This document shows positions 31,846-43,562 of a stretch of 64,000 nucleotides of DNA, piece by piece; position 1 is the first letter of the stretch; each line of letters starts with the position of its first letter. The DNA is taken from the NCBI GenBank assembly GCA_018350325.1, contig JAEVLN010000014.1, positions 2,422,514 through 2,486,513 on the forward strand. Direction: 5' to 3'. Under the pieces are notes generated by a model, which was not told the origin of the DNA, did not search any database, and saw only the letters and a list, made by a program, of their open reading frames with translations. The position numbers were made by a program, and so were the translations under genes. The DNA is from Globodera rostochiensis (taxonomy: Eukaryota > Nematoda > Chromadorea > Rhabditida > Heteroderidae).

Positions 31846-32852
31846 TATTTGGTTTTAATTTAGAAAATTAAAAATAATTTCTAAAAATAAATGATTTTCT
31901 ATTTCATTCTTTTCGGAAGTGAACTTTTGCCCTATTTTATTGACGATTTTGTGATGGGTGGGCATTTTGGCGGTTTGTTTGGGAGGTGAGGGCAATTCCC
32001 CCCAATTCTCTCTCGAGTAAAGTGAATTCGTCGCTCACATGTCTCCTCTTCTCGACCAACAAGTAAACATCAAATGAAATGGCAGGTAAAGTGATAAAAA
32101 AAAGAACAATTTGCCATTCGAAGACAAAAATTCGACAAAATGTGTAAATGGACCGATTAAAAGTGTAAGAGGGCTTTTGTGTTGTGTTTATGGCCATTGT
32201 CGTCAGCTATCAGCAGGTACCCAATTGTCCCTAAGCAATCTTTTGGGTCGGTGGGCGCCAGCCAAATTTACGGAACTGATCAATGAAAAAGGCGATCAGT
32301 CGGTTTGTTAATTGGGCATTTAGAGCAATCAAAGTGATAATATTTGTCCATTCGACTCATTTATGAGTCATTAATGCAAATAAATTTGATTATTATCAAT
32401 TTGAACGTTGCCATTGCCACTTGTCAGGGGGGGGGGGCATTTGGGGAGGAGGGACTGATGACTTTGGGAGACTTTAGGGGGACTTTGGACTCGTGACGAC
32501 GAATGAATATGAAAGAATTGGATGGGCGGGAAGGAGACACACAGCCATAACACTCTCTCCAACCCAACCCAACAGCAACAGACGCTCTGTCGAAGACGAA
32601 ACCGCCCAATCGATGGACAAGCCCAGCAGCGTCCGTCGTCCTGCCGCCGACCCGGACCCAAAATAATCGTCCGTCCGTTACATATCAAACAAACCACTTA
32701 CAAATTAGTACTTATATAATCGAGACCATTCCATCCCGCCCACTCTCATCATCAGCTAATCACGGGGACGGATCAAATATCAAAAGGGCATAAAGCAAAA
32801 TAAAAATGAATGAGCTGACACTTTAATTTGTCTTAATGATCGATCGATCGGT
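31846..32852. other. Intergenic, upstream of the MAPKAPK2-like gene
   Basis: No gene seen. A TTTTTAG acceptor about 40 bases before the kinase ATG could be its spliced-leader site. One G run at 32427. Otherwise mixed sequence with no clear motif. Confidence 0.45.
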
Positions 32853-33425
32853 TCAGCATCCGTTCGTCGTTTGGTTTGTGTTCGTTTTGTTGGCATGGAC
32901 GGTCTTTTCCGGGCGGCCCAAAACGACGGGGGGAATTGGTCGCAATCCCTTCTCGAACTTCTGTTTCCTGCCGTCGATTCTCTTCTCCATCCAATCCAGC
33001 TTCTCCTGCAGCCCCTGCAGCTCGTCCTTTCCGCAAAAGCCCTCAGCCACGCATATTTCTTCGGAGCCTTCTTTCCTCAGTCTGGCCACTTTGGCATCGC
33101 TGACTCCCTGACGGCACTTTTTCGCTTCCGCCGGGTTCTCGACCAGCGAACAGGAAGTGAGCAGTTCCTGAGAATGTTTTCGTCGATGCCCCACTGACTA
33201 ACTGACTGACTGACTGACCTCCTTGAAGTGCTGTTCATTAGCCTCCGCCTGTCCCTTCAAGCGGTTCAGCACCGATTGACAGAGCACGCAAAGCTGTTCC
33301 TTCGTCAGAAGCTCAGTCTCAACGGCATTTACCTTTTGATGAGAGCCGTCCGCCGAAAGGGCCGCCGGCAGTGTGAGGACGGCAATTAGCGAGAAAAGAA
33401 AAGTTTGGGCAACCTTTTGGCCCAT
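32853..33425 (-). CDS. Secreted saposin B-type domain protein
   Basis: Two exons: 33425-33219 and 33167-32853, joined in phase 0 across a 51-bp intron, 173 residues. Residues 1-25 are a signal peptide (MGQKVAQTFLFSLIAVLTLP). One saposin-B domain follows, with the six-Cys pattern C-x2-C ... C-x11-C ... C-x5-C (CVLC, SCSLVENPAEAKKC, ICVAEGFC); with the intron removed the Cys spacing fits the family. Saposin-like proteins bind or disrupt lipids; in nematodes many are gut-secreted and antimicrobial or digestive. A charged helical C-terminus and an Asn/Thr tail extend beyond the domain. The ATG lies after a TATTTTAG acceptor (about 33441). A (GTCA)n run starts exactly at the intron donor. Confidence 0.8.
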
Positions 33426-34948
33426 TTCGGCGTATTTGACTAAAATAGGCAAAAGAGAGAACAATTTGGAAGTTTTAATTTGTAGAATACAAATCAAATT
33501 CCAAAACCATTTAATTCTTTCCTTTTTGACTTTCTTTTGTCGATTTGCGCACAATCAATGGCAGTAACAGCCTCCCACAACCAGCAAAATGTGCGGGAGA
33601 ACGACGACAAAACGAAAAAAGCAATTGCAATGGGCCGAGAGGAAAGTGAAGTGAACAACGGGGGGGGGGGGGGGGGGGGGGGGGGGAGGGGGGGGGGGCG
33701 ATCGGACGGAAATTTTTTAAGAAATTACAGCGGACGGAGGGCAATTTAACGATTAACAGCGGCTAGAAGGGGGTAATCCTTCGTGTTTTCTGTTTTCCGC
33801 CTTGAAACAACAATAAGCAATTAGCACGGATAAAAAGTGTTTCAGCCTTTAATTATGCTTTTCGATTTTGGAGAGTTTCCAATTAGCGGAATTCAAAACG
33901 GTCCCCGTCACTGTTTCAACGTATTCATTACAAACACTTCACACTTTAATTGGGAGGTGGTTCCATGGGGTGCAAATGCATCGGGGATGGTCGGAATTTC
34001 GTTGTTTTTTGGCCTTTTCCGTTTTGGCAACTTTACACATATTTAATTGCGGATTAAATTTGTATTCCATTTATTAATTTTGTTTAATCTCCAAACAGGC
34101 GGCATTTTATTTATTCGTTAAATTTCCATTTCTCCATTTTTTTATTTGTTTTTTGTTGATAAAAAATTCTACCCACCGGCGGGTTAGGAAATCAACAATT
34201 TAATCATTAATCATTTTCTGTTTGAATTCCAACAAATTCGTTCGTCCTCTGTCCATTCACTTCACTATCAGTGCTTCAGGGATTGGAACAGCACATCATT
34301 CACCGGCTCTATGTCTCACTCGTCATTATCTTTTAACGATTCTTCCAATAAAATGATTATTTTTAAATAAAATAAAAAATTTGGCTCTCATATTTCAAAC
34401 AAACTTTGATTGTATAAAATATTCGATTTGGACATCGACGACACCCCAATTTCCCCTTTCTTTTCATTCTGCTCGATTTGTTCAAAACAATGAAATGGCT
34501 CTCTCGTCCCGTAAAGTCCATAAACTGAATCCGGGGTACTGCTTGGGGCTGTTTTGGTGTGAGAGAGACCATTGTCCGAAAACGGCAATTTGAAGTGTCG
34601 CGAAAGGGAGGGATCACTCACATCGCTGGGACAAGTCGCCCGGGGGGGGGGGGACGATGCAACAACAAACAACAACAAGTTTTGCAGCTTTTGTCTTTGA
34701 AGCATCCATTTTCTGTGGTGGAATGGATGGATTGTTCTCAGAGTCATGAGCGATTGGTGTGAATAGGTGGGCTAATGAGTGTGGATCGGCCGATCCACCG
34801 ATATCCAGGGCCTCAGGCGAACCGGCTTTTGTCCCCCGATCAATTCGACGCTTTTGGTGGGGTGGGAGAATCCAGAAGATCGGATTGCCTGCGGCAGCAA
34901 CAAAAAGCCCCCCGGGCTGTGAGCTCACATTGACCCAATTGCCCAAAA
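33426..34948. other. Divergent intergenic region
   Basis: No gene seen. It holds a G run of nearly 40 bases broken by one A (33661-33698), AT-rich sequence at 34.0-34.4 kb, and a G12 run at about 34641. The promoters of the saposin-like gene and of the low-complexity gene to the right must lie here. Confidence 0.45.
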
Positions 34949-37282
34949 ATGCTAAGCAAAATTCCTGCATTGGATGAATTTATTCCCCAGCTCTTTTCTT
35001 CTCTGTTCATCTTCGCCGGTGTGGTCAGTGGTGGCCAACCAATCTCCGGATTGCCGGACGATGGCGGATTCGATATGCCGGAGAGGTCGGATGGCACCAA
35101 AGTTGGTCATCTGAGGCACGCTTTCAACATTTTGGAGCCGGAGTTAGCCCAATCTGTTTGGAGCAAGGAGGGCATGAAGAACCCGATCAGAAGAACCACC
35201 ACCATACCGCTGAACGATCGGTTGGACATTGGAAACACTGGAGAACTGCAGCAAAAAGGTTTTGAAGAACATTGTTTTTTTGTTTTGGCAAAATCGGTTA
35301 GGTTTTTACACTTCAGAAGCTGCTAAGCCAATGAAGCGAATGCCACGAACGGCCGTTGCCGTTGCCAGTGAGTACGACATGTTGAATGACGACTTCCTAA
35401 CGGAGTACGACCTGCTCAATTTGGACTTCAGCTTGGACGATTCTCCGGACAGCAAAAAGAATGCCAAGGAAGTGGAAGTGCCCGCGAAGGAATTCGAGTG
35501 GGAGGAGGGGGAAAAGCGAAGACGGGACGGCGAAGAAAACTTCCCCCCAAAAGAATGGTGGGATTTGGAGGAGCCCGAAGCAAGCACAACTTTGGCAACA
35601 ACAACGACAACAAAACGGCACGCGTTGAAAGGGTCCAAATTGTTTGAGGTGGACGGTGCCGAACGAACTTCTGCCGAGGAGCGCTCTTTGGTGTTCGGGA
35701 ACAGCCGAAAGGTGACCGGTCTCCAAAGATAGTCATGCCATGCCGAAGCGTTGGGATTGAAACACATTATGCCCTTTTAGAGGGAGTCGGGTCGGGTCCG
35801 GAGAGGAGCCGGCCGGTGGTCAGGGGAAGAGGCAATTGAGCGGGAGGAAGTGAAATTTTGGCCCAAATTGGTGCCCAGCAGTCCGCAGCAGCAGCAACAA
35901 CAGCCCCCGCCCCAATTATTTGTCTGGGCCGACGACGTCGCCTCCGACGACGACAAAACGTACAACGACAAATCCTTACGGAAACAAACGGATCGCCGGC
36001 GGAAACGACGCCATTTTCGCGTCCGATAGCAAAAAGGGTCCAGCGAAAAAGGAACAAATCTTTCGGGATTTGCCCGCGGCGGTTGAGGTGGTCTCTTCGC
36101 TGGTGGAGAAGACGGTCGACAACCGCAAGCAGCACAACAACGCGCCACAACGACAAAAGTCCGTCGAAGAATCGGAGAAGGTGAGGACATTTGGGCCAAA
36201 TCGACGCCGGTTTTACCATGCCCAACCATTCTTTCAAGGCGATCAAAGGCAGAACTTGGCCAACAAAGCAAAACGGGCCCCCGCATATTTTGGACCGAGA
36301 TTCGCCAGGGCCCACAACTTCGAGGCGTCCCTCCGATTGGACTTTGGCCACAACAGTTGGCCATTCGGCGCAACAGTCCCCGCCACAGTCTTCCGACTCA
36401 CAGAAACAACAAGAAAACGATCGGTTGTTCAACTCACTTCCGTCCATAGTTATCGGCGAACCGGAGAAACAAACTGATCAAACCCAATCAAATCAGTCCA
36501 CTACGGAAGGAACACAAAATTCCAAGCATAATGCGTCAGAAAAACAACAAAATGCCAAACAGAACGGTCAGACAGAAGTGACACCGGCTGATCAGTCGCT
36601 CCAACTCCCTCCCGGATTTTCCTATTTGGCCACAGTGAACTCACTCCCGAAGGATGGGCGTCTTCTGATCGGAAATCGAACCTACGTGATCGAGAAGACA
36701 TTGAACCAAAGGCATTTATTTCCTCGGGCAAAAGTGCCACCGCCGGTTCATCAACCACAACAACAGCGGCGAAGAGTGTCGAACGACGGGGAGTTCAGCA
36801 CGTTGCTCCCCCAACTGATCGATTATCCGTCACCGGAAACGACGACCATTCTGACGACGACAAATGGAAGCGATGAACAGGGACAACGGGCGATTGCGAT
36901 TAATAACACAAATGCCCGCGGGGAAAGTGCGAGACGCTACGCCCCAAGGAAGAAAATGTTTGCCGACGTGCCCCAAGGCACATTTGCGGACGTTCCAGAA
37001 CAAATTGGTGCCATCGGAGTGACGAACCCCACCAGCAGAAGACTCAATACCAAAAAGGACATCCTGGCACATAATCTGGGCTTGGCACTGTCCCAAATCT
37101 TTGGCAACTTTTCCGTTGGGCATTTGCCCGACACACCGGAGAAAAAGCAACAACAGCCAGAAAACGAACAGCAGCAGCTGCAGCAGCAGATGAAGCCGAC
37201 ACCGAACGGAGAAGAAAACGTGGAGAAAGTCGTCTCAGAGCCGCACCGATTAACTCGCGTTTTTGAGAAGAAACGACCATGA
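34949..37282 (+). CDS. Uncharacterised low-complexity protein, possibly secreted
   Basis: I do not recognise this family. Exon 1 starts at 34949 with MLSKIPALDEFIPQ and a hydrophobic run (LFSSLFIFAGVVSG) that could be a signal peptide or anchor. It joins in phase through a CAGAAGCTGC acceptor at about 35317 to an acidic exon (EYDMLNDDFLTEYDLLNLDF; FEWEEGEKRRR; TTTTTKRH) ending near 35711. The middle (35.78-36.2 kb) is rich in Gln, Pro and Arg, and its frame could not be settled. From about 36.4 kb one long frame runs to the stop at 37282: LPPGFSYLATVNSLPKDGRL, GNRTYVIEKTLNQRH, a FADVP pair, KKDILAHNLGLALSQIFGN, then a Gln-rich end. Codon use and sustained frames support coding. It ends 103 bp from receptor subunit 2, tail to tail. 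Confidence 0.5.
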
Positions 37283-37385
37283 AAATACACAAACCAGACA
37301 ATAATTGTTGTGCTTATTGCGGAAACAAACAAATTAGGACATTTTTAACGCTTATTATTCAAACATTAAAGTGTTTAAGGCACTT

Positions 37386-40300
37386 TCATAGACCAAAGAT
37401 TGCTTTGTTTGTTTGATCACTGAACACGATGAGCACCAGTACGAGGGCGGTGCCAATGGAGAACAGAACCAGAAAAAAGCGATCGAGCACAAGCGCCACC
37501 TGTTGCCACTCTGGAAGGGCGGCATCGGTAAGAGCGATTCCCCCCCCCCCGACACTCACCAAGCTTCTCCGCGTTCCGTCTGTCCTTCTCCATCAGCCTC
37601 AGCTCGTTCCTTTAAGAATAATATTTGCGTTGCTTTAACCTAAACACCGCCAACTCCCCCCACCTCTCGATCACCTCCTGCAGCCTTCCGATCACTCCGA
37701 TGAATTCGCTCTCGAAGGAAGTGCCATTGTCTCTCCCCCCTCCGATCACTCCGATGAATTCGCTCTCGAAGGAAGTGCCATTGTCTCTCCCTCCTTCGAT
37801 CGGTGCGTCTTCCTCTCCCGCCCCTTCACACTCTTTCCCGGTTGTCTCTTCAGTTAGCGCTGTTGATCGGAGGGAGGACGACCGCCGCCTTCTCAGGCTG
37901 AGTTGGTCGACACTCCGCGGCCGTTTGCCGACATTAGACACTGTGGCCACTCTGATTTTGGCACAGTTCGGGTGGTGTTTATGCACTGAGACGACGGGGG
38001 AAAACAGCGACAAAATGCGTCTGCCGTAGCGATGGGCCGGGAGGGAAACGGCGGTTGTCGCGGATGGCACCGTGCCGTTTTTTTGCTGGCAGCAAATGTT
38101 GTGATTGTCCGTGAAGGACACTCGCTTCTTCTTCGCTCTCGGCAAAGAGTTTGAACCTTCCGCAAAAAGCACCTTCACGGGGGGGGGGAGGGCACAATTT
38201 ATGGTGTGGTGGAAGTTTCGATGGTGCCATTAGAAGAGTTAAGACAGACCTTGGAACCAAATCCACCCGCTCCTTCCACGGCGTTTCCACCGATAAAATT
38301 CGCCGATTGGACCCTTCTGATCGACTGATGACGGAGGAGGTCGTTGGGCTGAACGTAACGAATTACAAGTCGTAGTTGAACTTCTCGCCCTTCTGTTATC
38401 GTCACTCACTCACCGCCTATTAGCAAATTGGTGTTGTCCCTCTGATCCCGTTCTTCCATCGTCTGTTTCCCAATGAAATAATGGACGTGCTCGTTGATTG
38501 AGTGGTACTGCTTCTCCAGGTTAAGCAATAACAGTCGCGGGACTCGACCGAATAAAAGTTTTTGCAGAAGACGAGGCACAGGCGGTCCATGAGTTCCAAT
38601 GTGGTGAATGTTCAACTGAAAGGGGTCCAATTTGTTCGCTAATGAGGTCCAAAGACCCCGGATTTTGAGCAATCAAAGACCAAAGTATCAGAGATAGAGG
38701 CCATTAACCGGCCTTGAAAATTCAATTTCCATTACTGTACATTAATAGTCAATACACTAGAGCCGGTCGAACGAGATCCTCGTCTCGAGATCTCGAAAAA
38801 TCTCGACGAGATTCTTGAGAAATCTCGACCTCGAGATCTCGTCTCGACAAAACGAAATTTTCGAGATTTTCGAGACCCGAGATTTTTTCGAGAATCTCGT
38901 CTCGAGTCTCGCTCGAAGCTCAAGTCCGGGCTCTAGTCATTATAATATCATTGTCTTCCGATCATACTGTAAAAACGGTAAACGCCGTTTGAAGCGATAC
39001 GATGAATAAGGTGACGCCGTAATAAATGCCTTAAATTTATTTGTTCAAGAAAAGAAGGCAAAATTAGCGAACCGATCAGAGGAAGAGCTTCCGCAGTTGG
39101 GGGCAAATGTTCCGAAACCAGCATCAGGAAGACCGTTGTGGACAGAAGCGAAGTGATCCCTTCAGGGGAAGTTTGAGAAAACTGAGATTTAAGTGATATG
39201 TTCTAAAAATGAACAATTTAAATGCTTATGCTATGCCGAACTCACCGAGAGTGACCTTTTCTCCCGAGTCGGATGGCATGTAAAAGCCGAGCAGTACCAG
39301 CACGGAGATGAGCACACACGGGAGGCAGGAGAAGATGACAAAGAACAACGGCTTCCGCTCCAAAAGGAGATAAACGTCGATGAACGGATACCTTTGGAGG
39401 GTGCCTCGATCATAACCAAAATGCCATCCCCAAATTACGGCTCGGAGCAGCACGAGTAGATCACCGAGTTCTTGGTGGCCCGGACCTCGCGCAGCGTCCA
39501 CTCCGTGGAGACCATGTAGTTGGATGTGTCCCCCGAGGGCCCAGAAAAAATGTCAATTTTGGTGCCGTCGTATGACTGAATAACTTCTTTTTTTTTGGTT
39601 GAAGGACAAAGAAAATTTCTTTTTTTTTTGTTACCCAAGAAGCGAACTTCATCAGACAATTTTGGAAGTCGAAGGGATAGAAACGGACGTCTTCGATGGG
39701 GGGGGGGGGATGTGTCAATTAAAGATAATTTGCGACCCTAACCAAGCTCGCAGCTGCTCTTGAATATGCCGGCCATTGAAAGACTCTGTGCAAATTTTAA
39801 AATTGGAAATTGTTATTTTTTTTTTAAATTGTTTACGATGTTTCCGTCGTAAGTGACACTTGCGGTGGACTGAATGAGTGGTGGTTAAATGACCTTTTAG
39901 GCTTAATTTGTTTAAGACCATTTCATTCAAATATTCCGAGGCGGCGTTGTTGTACAAAATAATGTCCGGCTTCCAAATCATCTGAAAGTTGCATTTAAAA
40001 GGAAATAAATAAATAAATATTGTCGACTTCGATGGGAACTTTCAGTTTGGTGATCCATCCATTCATGCGCGGGTCCCAGGCTTAAATCGAGACAATTTTC
40101 CTGGGAATTTGCAAATTGTTAAGCGACCAAGCCTCCAATCGTTCCATCGGAAGTGGATCCAGGCCAGGGTAGTGAGGAGCTGATTTCGTTCATCCTGATT
40201 AAAAAAAATAAAAATAGTCCCTTAATATTAAAAAAATATTTTTAATCACTCGGAACTTACCACATCGACGACTTGAATGAGTGAAAAGGATATGTTGGTG

Positions 40301-40665
40301 TTGACAGGCCGATTGTGCTCAATGACAGGGCGAATTTCTAGGCCATAACTTTAGAATTTAAACAGTTTAAATGGATTTATTTAAATTCCAATTAATATCA
40401 TCGGGTCCACCCCCGAGGCAATTTACTTCCCATTTGATTTGTTTACCTTTGTTATAGTCATAAAAAAGCGAATGGAACAGATCGGTCAGCATTGAATCGG
40501 ACCCTAAAAATTACGGAGTTTGTTCGTTAACCGGCCTCACTTTCAGACCTACAAAAAAACCCCCACCAATCAATCCCCCCCCCCCGGGGGAAGGGGTGGG
40601 GAAACAAAAAACTTGCCGGAGAATTGCACCAATTGACAAACACACAGCAGTGACATAATCAGCAT
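37386..40665 (-). CDS. Nicotinic-type Cys-loop receptor subunit 2 (alpha-like)
   Basis: Minus strand, start ATG at 40665 with signal peptide MLIMSLLCVCQLVQFSG. Reading on: LTDLFHSLFYDYNK, IRPVIEHNRPVNTNISFSL, LAWIHFRWNDWRLAWDPR, MIWKPDIILYNNA, GIFKSSCEL, the intact Cys-loop VRFYPFDFQNC, STEWTLREV, vicinal cysteines in loop C (IYSCCSEP), M1 after ERKPLFFVIF, M2 SGEKVTLGITSLLSTTVFL (GEK of cation channels), M3 YYGVTLFIVSLQTAFTVF, LNIHH, a long loop with RRRSSS and a 54-bp duplication, then M4 EWQQVALVLDRFFLVLF; stop at 37386. All joins I checked keep phase, so it appears intact. It would form part of a pentameric acetylcholine-gated cation channel. A TAGAGCC element sits in the intron between the M3 and LNIHH exons. 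Confidence 0.9.
37687..37794 (-). repeat. 54-bp tandem duplication in the M3-M4 loop of subunit 2
   Basis: Two near-identical 54-bp units (37687-37740 and 37741-37794) code twice for GGRDNGTSFESEFIGVIG just before the amphipathic EVIERNELRLMEKD segment. The frame is kept. Confidence 0.9.
38758..38935. mobile_element. TAGAGCC-ended palindromic element in a receptor intron
   Basis: 178 bp from TAGAGCCGGT to CCGGGCTCTA, filled with TCTCGAGATCTCG and CGAGATTTTTCGAG palindromes. The ends match those of the 866-bp element at 11798, but the filling differs. The flanking 8-mers (CAATACAC and GTCATTAT) do not match. It is located in an intron of receptor subunit 2, on the M4 side of M3. Confidence 0.7.
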
Positions 40666-41350
40666 AATTTGCGGGCGGGGAGGAGAAAGAATGCCGCGGG
40701 GGTCAATGCACCGGAGGGAGGGGAAGTCGTTTATTTACTTTTACGGAAGTGATGCCATGGGCACCGGGGGGGGGGGAGGGGGGAGATTAGTTGATGTGGT
40801 GGCGAAGAACGGACGGACGGACAGGATGATCAAACTTTTCTTCCGTTCACATTCGACAGTCCGAAAGGGCTTTATGGCCTCTGTCTGAATGGGGAGGAAA
40901 AAACATTTGGACCATAAAATGAAGGGGGGGGGGGTTTGTGTACGCCCAAATGAGAGAGAGGGGGGGGCATTCCCACACTTCTTGCTGCGAGAGCAGAAAT
41001 GACCTCAAGAGAATATCCGGCAGAAGAGCAGCAGCATAGTCAGAAGTCGCCGGGAAGAAATCGAAGAGGGCGGCAGGGAGTAAGGACGTGGCGAGGGGGA
41101 GGCATGGAAGGGAGAGACTGCCGCGGCGTTCCCCCCGCTTCATAAGGAAGCTGCCAATGATGGGCTAACGGCACTTTGCCTCGGGGGAGGAAGTGGAGGC
41201 GGGGGAATAGGAAATGAGTGCACTCTGTTTGCATTGATTTGGAGGACCTCGGTCCCCCGTCGCCATTTGGCAAAATCTAATAATGGCACTTAATTCAAGT
41301 TGGTGAATTTCCGAAAGAATCAACAACAAAAGATGAGAAAAATAGTGATT
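40666..41350. other. Intergenic between receptor subunit 2 and cyclin T
   Basis: No gene seen. Contains G runs at about 40767, 40924 and 40963. Promoter of receptor subunit 2 expected here; end of the cyclin T transcript at the right. Confidence 0.45.
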
Positions 41351-43562
41351 TCAGAAAAGCTCGTCAACGATTGGCTCCTGTTTCATCTTTAACCTCTGTT
41401 TGTACTCATTGAGACTGATCTTCTTCTTTGTCGCCGAAGACGTCGCTTCATTCTTCGCGGAGTCGGTAGTTGTATCCCTGCCGCCTTGTTCGTTTGCACA
41501 GTTCTTCATGTTTGGCGAATTGGAAACCGGGGAGTTCGACTCGAGCTTTCTTTGAGGTATTTGCAGTTTTTCACCGGGCACCGCTGTCCTGTTGTTTGCA
41601 GGAGTCGGAACTGAAAAACAAACATCGAAAATGTTACTACCCCCAAATCGCGGTGGCTCCTAGCAATAACGCCGGACCTATTAACGTTTTAAATTACCTT
41701 AAAAAAGTGGAATTGCTTGTGAAAAAAACGTAAAAATTGGTAAGGCCTAAATGGTACAAAGAAAACCCAACTTATTTTTATTACACTATTCAAGCTAGGA
41801 CCCTTATTAAAAGCAAATAATTTTTATTTGTTTTAAGTCCGAAAAACAGCCCACCTGAATCAAACGCCCTCTTTATTGGTAACGCGTCATCGTTTTGACC
41901 TGTCGCTACCGGCCGTTTACTCTGTTGTCGCTGCTGCTGCTGATCACTCGACCCCCTCTCCGGGGTCTTCTGCTGCTGTTGTTGCTGTCTGAACCTCGCG
42001 GCGTTCAAGTTTGGTGGTGCCGGCGGAGGGGGAAGTTGATGAGTTATGAAACTGGCGGCGGGAGAGGTCGAGGTAGACTGGTATAACCGTTGCAGTCCGT
42101 CCACCGCCTTGCGACATTCGCTGCTCCCGCATTCCAAGTAAAGCAACGTGAACTCGTCGGCGAGTTCTCAAAGAGCGTGCCCCGGTTAATATCGCTTTAA
42201 TCTGAATGAGTATTAACTGTTCAGCAACTCCAATGTCATTTCCGGTTCAATGCTCTTAAACCAGGGAGCGCCGTCGGAATCGGGAATCTGAAAACAACAA
42301 ACACGTGCTTTAAACCAATTAAAAGTGATCAGAAACCTCAAAACCCGACCACAGCGACACCAAAAATATGGAGAGACAAGCAATCGCCTGCATGCTGTGC
42401 CGAACCGGAAAGGTCGTCAACCTACGAAGATGGAGAGTCAAAATTGCGTGTGGGTGGTCTTTTTCAACCGAATCATCTCCGATGTGAACCAATAGGCACA
42501 GCGTGACATTGCCTGATTATCTTAATTAAAATGCACTAATTTTGTAAGAATGTTCCAAATGCAGCCAGGGCGGCTTATTCAGAGTTAGAATTTCGAGGGG
42601 AGGAGTCTTATTCAAAAACCCAAAGGTTAAAATTCTGAAAGCGCCTCTGAAGGCGTTCTTGATTGAAGAATTAGTCTTTTTATAGCCTTATTTGGGTAAA
42701 AGGTTTTGTCAAGGACATTTAAAGAAAGAGGATAAAAGACAACCGACAATTCACAAAACCAACCATTTGTGTAGCAATTCATATGCTTGAGGACAAGCGG
42801 ATGAGGAAGCTCAACTTGGAGATCAAACCCTGAATAATGTTTTGCATATTCTAATTACGTTTTGTTGTAATGGTTTTGTTTTATAATTCGCCTGAAGACT
42901 TATAAACCTATTGTTTGAAGGAGAACACTTTCGAGATAGACGATCAATTCTGCCCCGTCCCGGCGAATCTAAACAATTTAATTGTTTAAAAAATTGTATA
43001 CATTGGATTCATTAACCGTTTCGGTGAATGGCGGTTGGACTTCAACCTTTTTGTATTTCAACTTGAACCACGTTTCAACAATGTGCTCGAGCTTCCGTGG
43101 ACACTCTTCGCCTTTTCCAGACAAAAATAGGCACGCAGCGGCGACGTCCTAAATTATGAACATTTATTTAACCAGAATTGGTGTCTTTTGTAATTACTAG
43201 TGTATAGGTATATACTAAAATCATTGTCATACTCTTGGGTCAAAGATGCGAAATGAATGGACGACGAAAAATCGGTGCATATGGACCATGGACACACAAA
43301 TGCACGCTTGATTGCTAAATTTCTTCAGCAATTAAAAGTAATTTGTTGCCGTTTCATACATCTTTCCACGTTGTTGTACATTCTGATTCAACCTGTCAGC
43401 CATGTCCTGAATAAATTGAGCTGCCTGCTGCCTCATCTTCAGCTCCTGGTTTAGGTCAATCCCATCAATTACTGACGGAAGCCTTGAGATCTGTTCAGTA
43501 GTTAACCGCCACTCAGCCTTTTTCCCAAGATTTGCCGATGATGTTGGTCCAACTGACGTCAT
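41351..43562 (-). CDS. CCNT: Cyclin T (P-TEFb cyclin)
   Basis: Minus strand. The ATG at 43562 directly follows a TATACAG acceptor. Exon 1 reads EWRLTTEQISRLPSVIDGID, ELKMRQQAAQFIQDMADRLN, the lead into the first cyclin box of T-type cyclins. Later exons give IKRACICVSMVHMHRFFVV, VAAACLFLSGKGEECPRKLE (the AAK-EE-P-KLE element), ELIVYLESVLLQTIG, FDLQVELPHP, LTTFPVRHSMQAIACLSIFL, then IPDSDGAPWF and EMTLELLN. The C-terminal exon is Gln-rich, and the protein ends with a KISLNEYKQRLK segment, like the SLKEY motif of cyclin T, stopping at 41351. Cyclin T activates CDK9 in P-TEFb, which phosphorylates the RNA polymerase II CTD to release pausing. The product is shorter than vertebrate cyclin T1. Confidence 0.88.

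Noticed and set aside
33193..33219. In-frame TAG in the saposin-like domain, or a 21-bp intron
   Set aside because: A normal 51-bp intron from GTCAGT to TTCTCAG (33218-33168) removes the stop in phase and restores the usual Cys spacing.
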